From Mesostigma viride (Eukaryota; Streptophyta; Mesostigmatophyceae; Mesostigmatales; Mesostigmataceae), in the NCBI GenBank assembly GCA_009746045.1, contig RPFO01000165.1:6307689-6347688 (forward strand): 40,000 nucleotides of DNA, written 5' to 3'. Of this stretch, positions 1-10,021 are shown piece by piece. The notes under the pieces are model-generated. The model worked only from the letters and a program-made list of their open reading frames with translations. It did not search any database and was not told where the DNA came from. How positions within the stretch are numbered: position 1 is the stretch's first letter; each line of letters begins with the position of its first letter. A program made the translations under genes and the position numbers.

Positions 1-501
1 CTGCGGTCCCTGGAAGCGTACCCTTTTCTTTGGAGCGAAGGCGGCATGAGCATGGCGGAATTCGCGCGAGCGTGCCCGAAGCTGGAGTCGATTCGGTTCT
101 CGTCGGCGAAGCTGGATGATGAGATGGTGCTGGATATCGCGTGCACTGCCAAGAACCTCAAGGTGTTCTGTGCAAGCTGCGGCATTATCTCGGCAGGCGT
201 GATCCGGAAGCTGGTGGAGGAACGGGGGCCCCAGCTGCGCGTGCTTCGCATTCCTTATGCCGATCTCACGGATGACATCATCAAGCTGATTGCGTATCGC
301 TGCCCTAGGCTGCAGGAGCTGAAGCTAAGCCACTGCCGCGTGAACAAGAAGAGGCTGAGGATACTCATGTCGGGCTGCCCGGAACTGCGGCGTCTGGATG
401 TGAGGTACACCGGCTTGATGCATGCAAGTATCCTCGAGTGCGTGGACGCGTCGCGGTGCCACGTGATCCATCAGTACCAACGGGAATCAGAATATTATTG
501 A
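1..501 (+). CDS. Leucine-rich-repeat protein, C-terminal part (5' end outside window)
   Basis: The frame is open from base 1, so the gene starts upstream; the first in-window Met is at 46. It ends with TGA at 499-501. The protein shows consecutive leucine-rich repeats of the cysteine-containing type found in F-box/LRR (AMN1-like) proteins: CPKLESIRF, then LKVFCASCG, LRVLRIPYADLTDDII, CPRLQELKLSHCRV and CPELRRLDVRYTGL, spaced about 25 residues apart. Such repeats form a curved solenoid for protein binding, often substrate recognition by an SCF ubiquitin ligase. No F-box is visible because the N-terminus is missing, so the ligase role is inference. Codons are GC-rich and regular, unlike the repeat-laden DNA that follows. 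This is the most conventional gene in the window. Confidence 0.8.
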   Translation: MRSLEAYPFLWSEGGMSMAEFARACPKLESIRFSSAKLDDEMVLDIACTAKNLKVFCASCGIISAGVIRKLVEERGPQLRVLRIPYADLTDDIIKLIAYRCPRLQELKLSHCRVNKKRLRILMSGCPELRRLDVRYTGLMHASILECVDASRCHVIHQYQRESEYY

Positions 502-2092
502 AGGGGAGTCATTAGTGACGATGGATGGGAGCTTCCCTTCAGTTTTTTGCTGTATTTCAAGAAAAGGTTCCTGTGGGCCTGAAGGTGCTAGTTATGTTAT
601 CACTTGCATGCCTCCGCTGGTGTGTCATGGAGCCGAAAATTCATAGAAAGGGATACCTCTGTTTATTGTGTAACGAGTCTGTGATGTATTATGATGCATG
701 TAGCACGTGCATGGAGAGACAAATCCTTACAATCCGGTGGTCATGAGTCTAGAATATGCTCATGTCTGGAAAGGCGCACTCATGGGATGGAACAGCCAGC
801 CTGGTGTTGGCCGGGCAGCTACATTGATTAATTTCTGCGGCTACCCCACCAGTGGGGCCTTGTATTGTCAATCACACAACCCCGGTGTGGGCTCTTGCCT
901 GTCCTGAATTATCTTCCACATAGAGAACGGAGGCTTCATCGATGCATGACTCAGTGAATGTCGAGTCATACCGATATCCATGCATGCCCGGCCAGTTTGT
1001 GCGATCGAGAGGTCGATTCAGGTAAACCCCTCACCCCGGCCTACACTTGTTCTAATTATTAAGTGAGAGAACAGCTACTATTATAGCCCGTTACCGACGA
1101 CTGGGTGTGTGGGGCCCGTTACCTCAACCAGAAGGCAAGTTTTTTGTAGGTCATAGAGGACAACGAGCCCCCCCCAGTGGGGAAGCGCCCGCGTGTGTAA
1201 TCCCGTGGGAGGCACGCCAGACAGCTCCCCTAGGGCAGCGTGCGGCTGTGTATAGATAGATGTTGTAGTTAGAATGCTGTTAGATAGATGTAGTATGTAG
1301 CCGATGTAGATAGATTAGACCGGTAGGACTGTTTGCACCCATCCATCCATCCATCGGGGTTAATGCTCTGTGACTCCCCAACGGGAGCACGAGTCTAATT
1401 AATTTCGTGGTTCTCTGAACATAGTTTCTTTATAGTGAGATGGAAGGGTAGCCGCTATAGCCAGGTTATTGGGTTCACGTGACTTACCTTTTGAGGCCGG
1501 TGCGGCCTGATCCGGATCAGTCGTGGCCAAAACTTTGGCCAGTTTTTTCTTGGCCAGGTGGCAGGAGCTACGTTGAGATATAAACCTGCCACTGTCTAGG
1601 TTTCTTGGCTCATGGCGTAGTGATTAACTAGATCCAGATTCTTTCTCTCACGCAATATGTGACCTAATAGCCCCGGCAGCCTTACGTAAGCTGCCGGCAA
1701 TTAGAACGCCACATTGCGTCATTTGTTCAGACGCAACATTTGCGTGGCGAAAAAATGCCGTCCGGGCCAAGGCCGCATGACACGCAAAAAAAGACAAAAA
1801 CAAACCCACCTAGCTAAGGTCGGCCTCTTTTCTTTTCCCGCCCACCAAAGAGTTCCACGGTTAATAGAAAATTAATTAAGTTTTTTGTATTCCATAAATT
1901 CCCAAAGGCTTTCTCAGATCAGGTGATAGTCGTACATCCTACACCTGCAGGTTGTCGCCCTGATTGTATTACAAACCCATAGATGCCCCTTTCTCAGGGC
2001 TATGTGTTACATATGCTCCCCACGGAGCTATGATTTTAATTAATTAATTACTTTCTCAGATCGAGCTATACGTGCATTCATGATCAGAAGGA
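502..2092. other. 3' UTR and intergenic DNA, no gene recognised
   Basis: Only short unconvincing frames are present. The stretch contains a CATC tetranucleotide run near 1339-1355, TTAA-rich tracts, and the motif GGCTTTCTCAGATC near 1908 that recurs in variant form near 2051 and 2182, so the right part is old repeat-derived DNA. The 3' UTR of the LRR gene must lie at the left end, but no poly(A) signal stands out. Confidence 0.5.
1370..1404 (+). repeat. Left arm of an exact 35-bp inverted repeat
   Basis: The 35 bases here are the exact reverse complement of 3049-3083. The arm holds GACTCCCCAACGGGAGCAC next to a TTAA-rich tail. The two arms bracket about 1.6 kb and the right arm lies just upstream of the LINE reverse transcriptase frame. 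Confidence 0.8.
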
Positions 2093-2160
2093 AGTGATTC
2101 ATTGAGATCATTAAACAGGCGCCAGGCTGGTTAATTGGGGCATGATGCAGACGATATTGA
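2093..2160 (+). repeat. Direct repeat flanking the 2.2-5.5 kb repeat nest, left copy
   Basis: This segment (AGTGATT, then GATCATTAAACAGGC, then ATGATGCAGACGATATT) recurs in the same orientation at 5479-5541 with scattered substitutions. The pair brackets the whole repeat nest, as a duplicated target or a recombination product would. Confidence 0.6.
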
Positions 2161-2932
2161 CACGACGATTTAATCCCAATGGCTTTCTCGATCAGATCGA
2201 GCTCAGTTTACGCGCTTATTAATGCATTCAGTAATTAATGATCCGAAGAAAGTGATAAGTAGGGTTGGGCTACTCGGTTGGGCCGGTACCCGTTACCCGA
2301 ACATGCACCAGCACCCAAGTACATGTCCGGTTGCACGTGGCCTAGACCAGCACCGGATCGTGCCAGTATCGGGTACCGGTCCTATTGGGCAGATACGAAC
2401 ATACCCGGTATTAGGCATAGTTGTCTCACTTCATTCTCGGTATTCGGTACCGGCGCCCCGGCCTGGTTTCACCCAAACATGTCCGGGTTATGTTCTGGCC
2501 CGCACACATCACGTAGACACATCAGATAGCCGGACTAGCTGGAACCAAGCCCGCCCAGCCTGGGCGATATGTCCTCACCTGGCGTGCCCCCGGCCGACCA
2601 GGCCGCGCGCGGCAGGGCCGCCACCCGCCGTGGACTTTTCGTGATAGACGTACTCGGCATGGACATGTGCTACACTAGACGTGACGGCCTCACACCCGGG
2701 CAGCCTCCTGGTTTGTCTGTAATATGGAGGCAGATGGTACGCAAGGATAGATCGATGGCAAGTAGTGATGAAGGAGACCACCCCCAAGCCTGTGGGGGCT
2801 CCGCGTGTGACCGCGTATGGCATTAATAGCGATTCGGGCCGCGGTGCCCACAACCCTGTAACTAGGACCTAGATAGCTTACACCATCCATTTGATCTATT
2901 AATTAATTAATTAATCCATTTGATCCATCCCA

Positions 2933-3004
2933 TGTTCCCCTCCCACTGAGGACTTATGCTCAAGTGACGCAGTCACATGCATGTCTATTAATTAATTAAT
3001 TAAT
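2933..3004 (-). repeat. Copy of the short hairpin element (minus orientation)
   Basis: Read on the minus strand this matches 17463-17534 and 30098-30152: a TTAA-rich start, TAGACA, a near-palindromic GTGACTGCGTCAC core, then AGTGGGAGGGGAACA. It is the most diverged of the three copies: ATG is inserted before the core and the stem is imperfect. Confidence 0.65.
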
Positions 3005-3048
3005 GTTCGGGTTCGAGTGCGTACCGAATATTTGATAATTAATTAACT

Positions 3049-3083
3049 AATTAATTAGACTCGTGCTCCCGTTGGGGAGTCAC
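3049..3083 (-). repeat. Right arm of the exact 35-bp inverted repeat
   Basis: Exact reverse complement of 1370-1404. It ends 14 bases before the stop-free region of the reverse transcriptase frame, so it may mark the 5' truncation junction of the LINE. Confidence 0.8.
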
Positions 3084-3096
3084 GAATATTTGATAG

Positions 3097-4843
3097 GTTT
3101 CGCAGTCCCGGCCAATGGAATTGTGTCATCTCATCGCAGGATCATCTCATCCGGCGGTTAGGGATCTTCTGCTGGCGTTCTGCAACCGTGTCCTGCTCTC
3201 TGACGAGCCTCCGCCTGCTGAGTGGCAGACGGCCACCCGCGTCATGCTGTACAAGAAGGGCTCTGCTGCTGACCCCGGTAACTACCGGGGTGTCTGCCTC
3301 CAGAGCGCCGCGCTGAAGGTCTTCATGCGCATGATGCTGCACAGGCTCCGCGCCGCGCTGGACCCACACCTGGGTGAGTCTCAGATGGGTTTCCGTCGTG
3401 GTCGTAACACTGTCATGGCTGTGTTTGTCGCGCGCCGGTTGATGGAGGAGGTGCGTCGACTTCCCCCCGACAGTTTGCCGCTGGTCTTCATTTTTGTTGA
3501 CTATATCAAGGCCTTTGACACGGTTCTCTGGGAGGCTCTTTGGGCCATCCTAGCTCTGGACCGGGTACCACCTGCGTTTATTGCTGCCATTCGCCGTCTG
3601 TATGAGGGTTCACAGGCAGTAGTGCGGACTGCGGAGGGCACCACTCCACCATTCCCCCTTCACCACGGGGTGTGGCAAGGTTGTGTCCTGTCCCCATACC
3701 TGTTCATTATTGTCGTGGATCACGTCATGCGCCGGGCACGTGCGCGCTTTACTGCTCTTAAGGGGTTCGAGCCAGGCTTGGACATCCTTAACGTGAAAGA
3801 GCACGGCGGGGTTAGACCTGGTTACCGCCTTGCCGACCTGATTTATGCAGATGATACCACCCTCATCGAGAGCCCCGAGCACATTCAGACCTGGCTGGAC
3901 TGCCTGGGCCTGGAGGCGCGGGCGGTGGGGCTGGAGATTAGTGTCAAAACTGAGGCGATGGTGATAGGAGCATCCAGTAAACCACCGCTGCCGCGCCTGC
4001 TCGACGGGACGGAGGTCCCGTTCCGCGACCGCTTCAAGCTGTTGGGGAGCTGGCTTCCTGACACCGCCGACGATGTGGACACCCGCATCGGCCTTGCATG
4101 GGCCAAGCTCCGTTCGCTCACACCCTACTGGCGCTCGAAGGGCCTTAACGGGCACCGCAAGCGCATGCTCTTCAAGGTCCTCGTCCTCACGGTGCTCACG
4201 TATGGCGCCGAGGCGTGGACCCTACCACCCAAACTGGCAGCTCGGCTCGACGGCACAGTTTACAGGATGCTCCGGCAGGTCCTTAATGTAGGTTTTTCCG
4301 AGCGTCCGTCATCAGAGTCTTTGTACCATGGCATGCCCCGTGTTTCGGACGAGATTAGGCAGCGTAGGATAGCATTTGTAGGACACCTTGCACGCACCAG
4401 CCAGGTCGACACCACCCTCGGTCTGGCCGGCCCCCAGCGGCTTGGACAGCCAGGGCGGCACATTCTGACCTGGCCTGGCCCCAAGGACATTCCCAAAAGG
4501 GTAGGGAAACCTGTCACGAACTACGTTCAGATGTTGCTGGACGACCTAGTGGTCCCAGCCCAGTTTGAGCACCGCATCCACTCTCTCTCCCGCCTTTGGA
4601 CTGCCATGCAGGACAAGACGCGGTGGAAGAAGATTGTCAAGGCGCACACGCCCGACCCTGTGGGCAAGCCACCTCCCCCCAAGCGGAGGAGGCGTTTTGA
4701 TGATGAGTAGTGCAGTTAGGATTTTCTAGATAGAGTTAGGATAGTTCGATCACGCGGCTTCCTCCACCCCATCCATCATGAAATATGTGCTACATGACCT
4801 CCCCGCGGAGGCATGTTATAATTTAATTTAATTTAATTTTAAT
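3097..4843 (+). mobile_element. 5'-truncated non-LTR retrotransposon (LINE) with 3' UTR and (TTTAA)n tail
   Basis: The element consists of the reverse transcriptase frame, a 3' UTR of about 130 bp, and a tail of repeated TTTAA units at about 4819-4843. The 3' UTR contains a short potential stem, CCTCC-CCGC-GGAGG (about 4799-4812). Neither an upstream endonuclease domain nor an ORF1 is present, and TGA and TAG stops (3091-3096) precede the open frame. A second copy of only the last ~185 bp lies at 18451-18635 and confirms the 3' terminus. The 5' truncation and microsatellite-like tail fit target-primed reverse transcription. Confidence 0.8.
3115..4710 (+). CDS. LINE reverse transcriptase (N-terminally truncated, 531 aa)
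   Basis: A non-LTR-type RNA-dependent DNA polymerase that would copy element RNA at a nicked target. Motifs in order: DPGNYRGVCL (53-62), QMGFRRGRNTV (90-100), palm motif A FVDYIKAFDT with catalytic Asp129 (127-136), motif B GVWQGCVLSP (185-194), motif C YADD with Asp246 and Asp247 (244-247), motif D-like EISVKTEAMVIG (274-285) and FKLLGSW (307-313). After the thumb comes LTYGAEAWTL (361-370), as in RTE/CR1/Jockey-like elements, and a basic C-terminal tail PKRRRRF that could be a nuclear signal. All three catalytic Asp are intact, but the protein starts within the fingers and lacks the endonuclease, so it is probably a dead copy with a long surviving frame. The RTE-like assignment is tentative. 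Confidence 0.88.
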   Translation: MELCHLIAGSSHPAVRDLLLAFCNRVLLSDEPPPAEWQTATRVMLYKKGSAADPGNYRGVCLQSAALKVFMRMMLHRLRAALDPHLGESQMGFRRGRNTVMAVFVARRLMEEVRRLPPDSLPLVFIFVDYIKAFDTVLWEALWAILALDRVPPAFIAAIRRLYEGSQAVVRTAEGTTPPFPLHHGVWQGCVLSPYLFIIVVDHVMRRARARFTALKGFEPGLDILNVKEHGGVRPGYRLADLIYADDTTLIESPEHIQTWLDCLGLEARAVGLEISVKTEAMVIGASSKPPLPRLLDGTEVPFRDRFKLLGSWLPDTADDVDTRIGLAWAKLRSLTPYWRSKGLNGHRKRMLFKVLVLTVLTYGAEAWTLPPKLAARLDGTVYRMLRQVLNVGFSERPSSESLYHGMPRVSDEIRQRRIAFVGHLARTSQVDTTLGLAGPQRLGQPGRHILTWPGPKDIPKRVGKPVTNYVQMLLDDLVVPAQFEHRIHSLSRLWTAMQDKTRWKKIVKAHTPDPVGKPPPPKRRRRFDDE

Positions 4844-5017
4844 CGCAGGATCAACCTGGCTGCTAGAAAGTTTCGAGGCATCGACTCAATCGAGACTGTG
4901 AGCGTCCATCTCTACGGTTCAGGGACGGCGCGATGCGCGGCGAATTCAAGTTCTTCATGGTAGTATCCGATCGATATTAAAGCTTACAAACATACGTATA
5001 TACGTTTGGATGGTGGT

Positions 5018-5277
5018 ATCACTAGGAGACAACCAGCGCAGGCCAGAAATCGGGAGAATCCGGACTGGATGGTAGCTCGAGCCTGCCGTTATCTTGTCCG
5101 CGTTTTCGAGTCGTTCAGGATGATGAAGATGAATGGAGATGGAAATGTGTAGCCTTGTGCATTGAAATTATGGCTGGCTTACGTGTAGAGCGACTAGATG
5201 ACCTAGACGGTGGGGGCGGAAACAGCTTGCTTGATCAGGGCGTGTGTTTCGAGCCTAACTGGCCGGGAGTGTCTAGG
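5018..5277 (+). repeat. ~260-bp dispersed repeat, copy 1
   Basis: Reverse complement of 18160-18412 with few differences (for example GAGACAACCAGCGCAGGCC and AACTGGCCGGGAGTGTCTAG). Both copies lie close to a LINE 3' end, here about 175 bp downstream of the tail. It contains no convincing coding frame. Confidence 0.8.
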
Positions 5278-5478
5278 TGGTATATTCGGTACGCACTCAC
5301 GTTCGCGTACTACTCGGTACGGGGTTCGGTCATGCAGACCGTACCAACCCTAACATACTCGGTATCGGGTACCGGCGACCTTGGCGGGACCCGAACATGT
5401 CCGGGGTTCGGTACCGGGTGACCTGAACAGTACTCGGTATGGGGTTCGATCGTCCCGGGAACCAAATAGCCCAACCCT

Positions 5479-5541
5479 AGTGATTAGATCATTGAACAGG
5501 CGTGCCAGGCTGCATGGTTGGGGAATGATGCAGACGATATT
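5479..5541 (+). repeat. Direct repeat flanking the 2.2-5.5 kb repeat nest, right copy
   Basis: Same-orientation match to 2093-2160, starting immediately after the right terminus of the candidate composite element. Confidence 0.6.
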
Positions 5542-6737
5542 TCTGTTTGTTTAACTTTTGTGTAATTATTTTCTAATGAGATCAGCATAAATGCATAATA
5601 CTCTGTGGCATGCCTAGGTGCATGACACAAGTACTTACTTACGTAGGCGCCAGGCTCCTGGGGGAGTCCATGGAGCACAGAATCCGACCGCATAAATGGT
5701 GGTGGTGAATCACGCAATAGAGCCGAACTAGCCTACGCCGGTGGAGCCAATTTAAACCCCTCTTTGTCGGCTCCATAACTCAATAGCCCCTGATTGGGGG
5801 TAGTTGACCAACCTCCCTCAGGCTACACCATGGCTTATGTGTGGGCTATTCCTGCCAAACAGTCGCACCTTTCTGTTCCCCAACAGGCGGCGGTGCGAGG
5901 GCAGCAGAAAACTGGGCCCAGGCTTCCTGTCCTACATGCAGATGATGGGTTCACGACTCCACACGCACCAGAGACTGGCGTCGCAGACTCCTCGACCTCG
6001 ACCTCACTATATCGCCATCGGCGTTCACGTCCTAGGCATCATCTGCGCCATCACCATCATTGGTGACGTCAAAGATGCCCTGAGCTGCCCGGTCCCCTAG
6101 TCCCTGACCGTCGTATTCTGTCGATCTGCCCCACGCTTGTAGTCCAGGAACTGGCATTGGAAGGGTGTGTACCGCGGACCCGGCCCCTGGTCAGTGACGG
6201 ATGCCAAGAGTCAAGACGGCAGCACCCACGCATGCGATGGCACATTCTTGTATCAGCATTTATGTTGGCAATGAGACCTGGTTTAGTATATGCGTTACCT
6301 ATCCTTCTGCGTGCAGGTGTGTACTCATTTAAAGCAGGTGACGCGCATGCACGCCAGTGATAAATTGTCAAAAAATAAACCATGTGCACAGCAGTAAGGG
6401 TATGCAGTCAACATTATCTGTTGCCATACCCGTTGGGGGCATTTTTTATCTGAGTCTAAAACTGCAAGAAAATGCTGAATCGGTGCCGGCAATCATGATG
6501 TGCACATGCACATAACCCAACTGACCGGGTGCAGCGAAGCACGCAAGCAAAGAAGTAACCCAGCAAACAAGTAATAAGTTAGTGTAGGTAACAACTAGCT
6601 CAGCAAACGAGGAGGAGAACTTGTCGGTGCACTTGAAAATGGGTGGGCGCTTGGCTGGTTGCCTGGTTGGAGGGTTGGCTGGTTGGCTGGTTGGCCGGTT
6701 GGTTGGTTGGTTGATAAGAAGGTTGGCTGGTTAGTTA
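5542..6737. other. Intergenic DNA with an old diverged copy of a duplicon segment
   Basis: No gene is recognised. The part at about 6115-6350 (TCTGTCGATCTGCCCCACGC, TGACGGATGCCAAGA, then AATGAGACCTGGTTTAGTA) is a strongly diverged relative of 19040-19290 and of 31410-32400, so the sequence family inside the 10-kb duplicons was already dispersed before the recent duplication. Confidence 0.4.
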
Positions 6738-7796
6738 GGCGGGAAGGTGTGTGTGTGTGGGAGGGGGGGGGGTTGGCGGGCGGGCGGGCGTGCGGGCGTG
6801 CGTGTGTGTGTTGGGGGTGATTGTGGGTGGGTGGGTGGGTGGGTGGGTGGGTGGGTGGGTGGGTGGGTGGGTGGGTGGGTGGGTGGGTGGGTGGGTGGGT
6901 GGGTGGTGGGTGGGTGGGTGGGTGGGTGGGTGGGTGGGTTGATGGGTGGGTGGGTGGGTGGGTGGGTGGGTGGGTGGGTGGGCAGTTGTGCAGGTGGTTG
7001 GTGGTTGGCGGTTGGTGGTTGGTGGTTGGTGGTTGGTGGTTGGTGGTTGGTGGTTGGTGGTTGGTGGTTGGTGGTTGGTGGTTGGTGGTTGGTGGTTGGT
7101 GGTTGGTGGTTGGTGGTTGGTGGTTGGTGGTTGGTGGTTGCCTGGTTAGATAGGCGGGAAGGTGGGTGGGTGGGTGGGTGGGTGGGTGGGTGGGTGGGTG
7201 GGTGGGTGGGTGGGTGGGTGGGTGGGTGGGTGGGTGGGTGGGTGGGTGGGTGGGTGGGTGGGTGGGTGGGTGGGTGGGTGGGTGGGTGGCGGGCGGGCGG
7301 GCGGGCCGGCGGGTGTGTGTGGGGGGGGTGATTGTGGGTGGGTGGGTGGGTGGGTGGGTGGGTGGGTGGGTGGGTGGGTGGGTGGGTGGGTGGGTGGGTG
7401 GGTGGGTGGGTGGGTGGGTGGGTGGGTGGGTGGGTGGGTGGGTGGGTGGGTGGGTGGGTGGGTGGGTGGGTGGGTGGGTGGGTGGGTGGGTGGGTGGGTG
7501 GGTGGGTGGGTGGGTGGGTGGGTGGGTGGATGGGTGGGTGGGTGGGCGGTTGTGCAGGTGGTTGGTGGTTGGTGGTTGGTGGTTGGTGGTTGGTGGTTGG
7601 TGGTTGGTGGTTGGTGGTTGGTGGTTGGTGGTTGGTGGTTGGTGGTTGGTGGTTGGTGGTTGGTGGTTGGTGGTTGGTGGTTGGTGGTTGGTGGTTGGTG
7701 GTTGGTGGTTGGTGGTTGGTGGTTGGTGGTTGGTGGTTGGTGGTTGGTGGTTGGTGGTTTGGTGGTTGGTGGTTTGGTGGTTGGTGGTTGGTGGTG
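6738..7796 (+). repeat. G-rich higher-order satellite: (GGGT)n and (TTGGTGG)n blocks
   Basis: About 1.06 kb of nearly pure G and T on the plus strand. Tetranucleotide GGGT arrays lie at about 6827-6980, 7163-7288 and 7336-7546. Heptamer TTGGTGG arrays lie at about 6992-7140 and 7560-7796. The order AGGCGGGAAGG, GCGGG-rich, TGATTGTGGG, (GGGT)n, GTTGTGCAGGTGG, (TTGGTGG)n occurs twice (about 6738-7150 and 7151-7796), so the region is a two-copy higher-order repeat. Long frames on both strands (PTHP/PTTNHQP or WVGG strings) are repeat artefacts. G-quadruplex potential is high. Confidence 0.92.
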
Positions 7797-8718
7797 CTTC
7801 ATGGAGTGTTGGAGAGGGAGGGTGGGAGTGGCAGGGGCAGGTGAGGGGGCGGGGGGCCAGGAGATGGCTGGCCACATTTTAAAATGCAAAACTGGAGGTA
7901 CCTTTCAGTTACCCAAACACAGGCACGGATGCAAACAAGGAGGCTGCTATGCAAATATAATGTAATATATAATATGCAAATATAATTCTGACCCACCTCC
8001 TATGCTCCTCTCCGATGCGGGATCTTTCTTATCGCGTCCCCTTGACTCGCCCCCAAACACCCCGGGCCATCAGGACGCCGACGCTGCCGCCCCGCTCCTG
8101 CGGATCCGCCTCCCCGGGGGACCCGATGGCACGGTCCCTTTTTTTTTTTTTTTTTTGGCTTTGCTTGGCCACGCTTGCTTCTTTTCATGCGGGCGCAGCC
8201 TGGACACCCGCGAATGGCGTTGCTCGGCCCTTTCAAAGATCGACGAGGAGGTCCCCCTTGGGTGGCATCGATCTCCAATCAACGCATTCGATTTGTTATG
8301 AAGAATAAACAAACGAACAAGTTGAGCCATCACCCTGTGCGGGTTGACAGTGGCAGATGGGGGCAGACCAAGAAGCAAGCCGCGCGCGGCTCTGCAGCAC
8401 ATAAGTTCACAATCAGAGTTCAGGAGCATCGATTCGCAAAAAGATTGGCAGGCGTGTCCCCCCTCCCTGCTCCCCCCTCCCCAATCTACATGCCAGACGG
8501 CATGCGCACCTATACGTCCGGATTGATATGTATGGGTATCAAGAGTTCGCCAGCAAATAGAGAATACCGATCCTCCACAGCCCCTGGGAAAATCCTGGGC
8601 CAAATCGTGGGAAAGCGTGTGGTCAAGCGTGCACACAATAGAGACAGCTCTTGCGTCCCGCGCTCGCGGCCGCACAGCTGGCAACTGCCGTCGCCTGCTG
8701 GCACGTGCCAGCCACAAC
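7797..8718. other. Intergenic DNA, no gene recognised; T18 run at 8139-8156
   Basis: Several overlapping frames exist, but none shows a recognisable domain or a consistent codon pattern. A homopolymer of 18 T lies at 8139-8156, which as A18 on the minus strand could be the tail of an old retroposed sequence. Confidence 0.4.
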
Positions 8719-8905
8719 AACGCATACGCCTGCTGGCCTGCATACTGGCACACGGCAAGCACGAGCTCACGCAAGAAGTCTTCCGTTTTGTCTAGTCAGG
8801 CGGCAGCATCAACGCATACGCCTGCTGGCCTGCATACTGGCACACGGCAAGCACGAGCTAACGCAATATGTCTTCCGTTTTGTCTAGTCAGGCGGCAGCA
8901 TCAAC
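8719..8905 (+). repeat. Two-copy tandem repeat, 92-bp period
   Basis: The block beginning AACGCATACGCCTGCTGGCC (8719) recurs at 8811 with only a few substitutions. This is a simple recent tandem duplication with no coding frame of note. Confidence 0.85.
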
Positions 8906-9429
8906 ACAGCCACCAAAATAACAGAGCTAATTATGATAGGACAACCTGATACTTCCGACTAGAGTGCATCCAATATGTAACCCACACATGCGTCGTATTC
9001 GGAAGTATCGGACCTTACCGCTTAGAAACACAAACGTGGCCTGGACCAGAGAAACCTTATCTCATGGCACCTGGGGTGATGCGGGCTCATACCTATATTT
9101 TTGATACTGTTGTTATGAATGTAAGTCAATAAGGAACAACGCCTTCAATATGCATGTCTCCACACCCCTGCTGCCTGATTTCCAACACGCGACTTACCTC
9201 CTCGTGCTAAAGTAAGGTATGCACCTAACTGCTAGGATTTTTCGACACGTAACTTCAGCACCTACTCACGCACATACGTACCTCTTCATTTAGTAATCGC
9301 AGCCTCACCGGGCCCCCCGTCTCCCCGGTCATGCACCGGCCACTCCTCCCCCCCTGACGCCGCATTCTCTCCTCGCCCCCCTGGTCCCCCTGGCTTACGC
9401 CCAGCGCCCCCCCTCCGCCTGCCGCGCGG
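8906..9429. other. Intergenic DNA, no gene recognised
   Basis: AT-rich to about 9290, then C-rich. The right part begins to resemble, in reverse orientation, sequence downstream of the other zinc-ribbon genes (see 9430-9665). Confidence 0.35.
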
Positions 9430-9665
9430 CTCCTCACGCTGCCCCCCCCCCCCCCTGGTGGCCTGGCACCCCATCACACGCAACCACACCCTGTGTGTGC
9501 CGGCCGCAAGCAGCCAGCCCCGGTTCGTCTCTCCCTTGGTGCAGCTGGGCAGATGTGGCGGGGAAGAGGGCGACCAGGGAGAGGTGGTGGCGGATGACAG
9601 CATCTCTGGGCATGAAGGGCACCACCAACCACCACGCCCATGACTGCTCAGCATGGCTTGCAGGT
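9430..9665 (-). pseudogene. Decayed zinc-ribbon unit downstream of ZR-A
   Basis: On the minus strand the translation reads ALFPATSAQLHQGRDEPGL, clearly related to the unit linker FPQIAAQLHPTKNGPGVDG. The same fossil lies downstream of ZR-B, ZR-C and ZR-D in the same orientation relative to each gene. No zinc ligands survive. Here it is not separated from the gene by the 61-bp minisatellite. Confidence 0.55.
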
Positions 9666-9719
9666 CCTTAGGGGTCTTTTGTCTCCCGACTCCCATACAT
9701 AACCAGATCTTTCAATGCC

Positions 9720-10021
9720 TGCGCTGATCCGCTTTGCTGGCCAACTGCCACCGTGCCGATAGGCGTGGCGTCCGTGCCTGGTGTTGGGCAGCTGGAACCA
9801 CATGGCAGCAGCGGGTGCCTCGGCAGACGACAGCTTGGGCTCGGGGCAGAACGGTGCGCACTAGGGGCAGCTGGACCCCATGCCTGCCCTGCTGTTTGCC
9901 AAGGCCTGCCAAACATGGTACGGATTCTCACCACGTGCACAGGGATGCTGCCTGATGCTGCCCGAGAGGATCTTGGATGCGACCACGCCGGGACCGTTCA
10001 GTGTGGGACGGAGCTGAGCGG
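9720..10021 (-). pseudogene. Frameshifted terminal unit of ZR-A
   Basis: Past the ZR-A stop the minus strand still encodes the terminal unit in another frame: QLRPTLNGPGVVASKILSG, a Cys near the expected first ligand, NPYHVWQALANSR, and a Cys-Pro followed by TAG where relatives have Tyr and then Cys. Compared with ZR-C the frame was lost by a net +2-nt change just before the ZR-A stop. This is decayed coding sequence and was once part of the same protein. Confidence 0.6.

Larger units (their letters stand above)
2261..5478. mobile_element. Possible inverted-repeat-bounded composite element enclosing a LINE
   Basis: The left end begins AGGGTTGGGCTA (2261-2272) and the right end finishes with its exact reverse complement (5467-5478). 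Both ends carry about 200 bp rich in CGGTACC/GGTAC motifs and an AACATGTCCGG block. AGTGAT occurs at 2251-2256 and again directly after the right end at 5479-5484, a possible target-site duplication, although four extra bases separate it from the left terminus. No transposase is visible, so this would be a non-autonomous element later hit by a LINE. Coincidental repeat similarity is the alternative. Confidence 0.4.

Noticed and set aside
2222-2644. Plus-strand frame of 140 codons in the GGTAC-rich arm
   Set aside because: Sequence is a repeat arm related to 5280-5478, where the frame is not conserved.
6595-7889. Long frames through the G-rich satellite encoding PTHP/PTTNHQP or WVGG strings
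   Set aside because: All frames on both strands are open because the repeat lacks stops. There is no start context, domain or codon bias.
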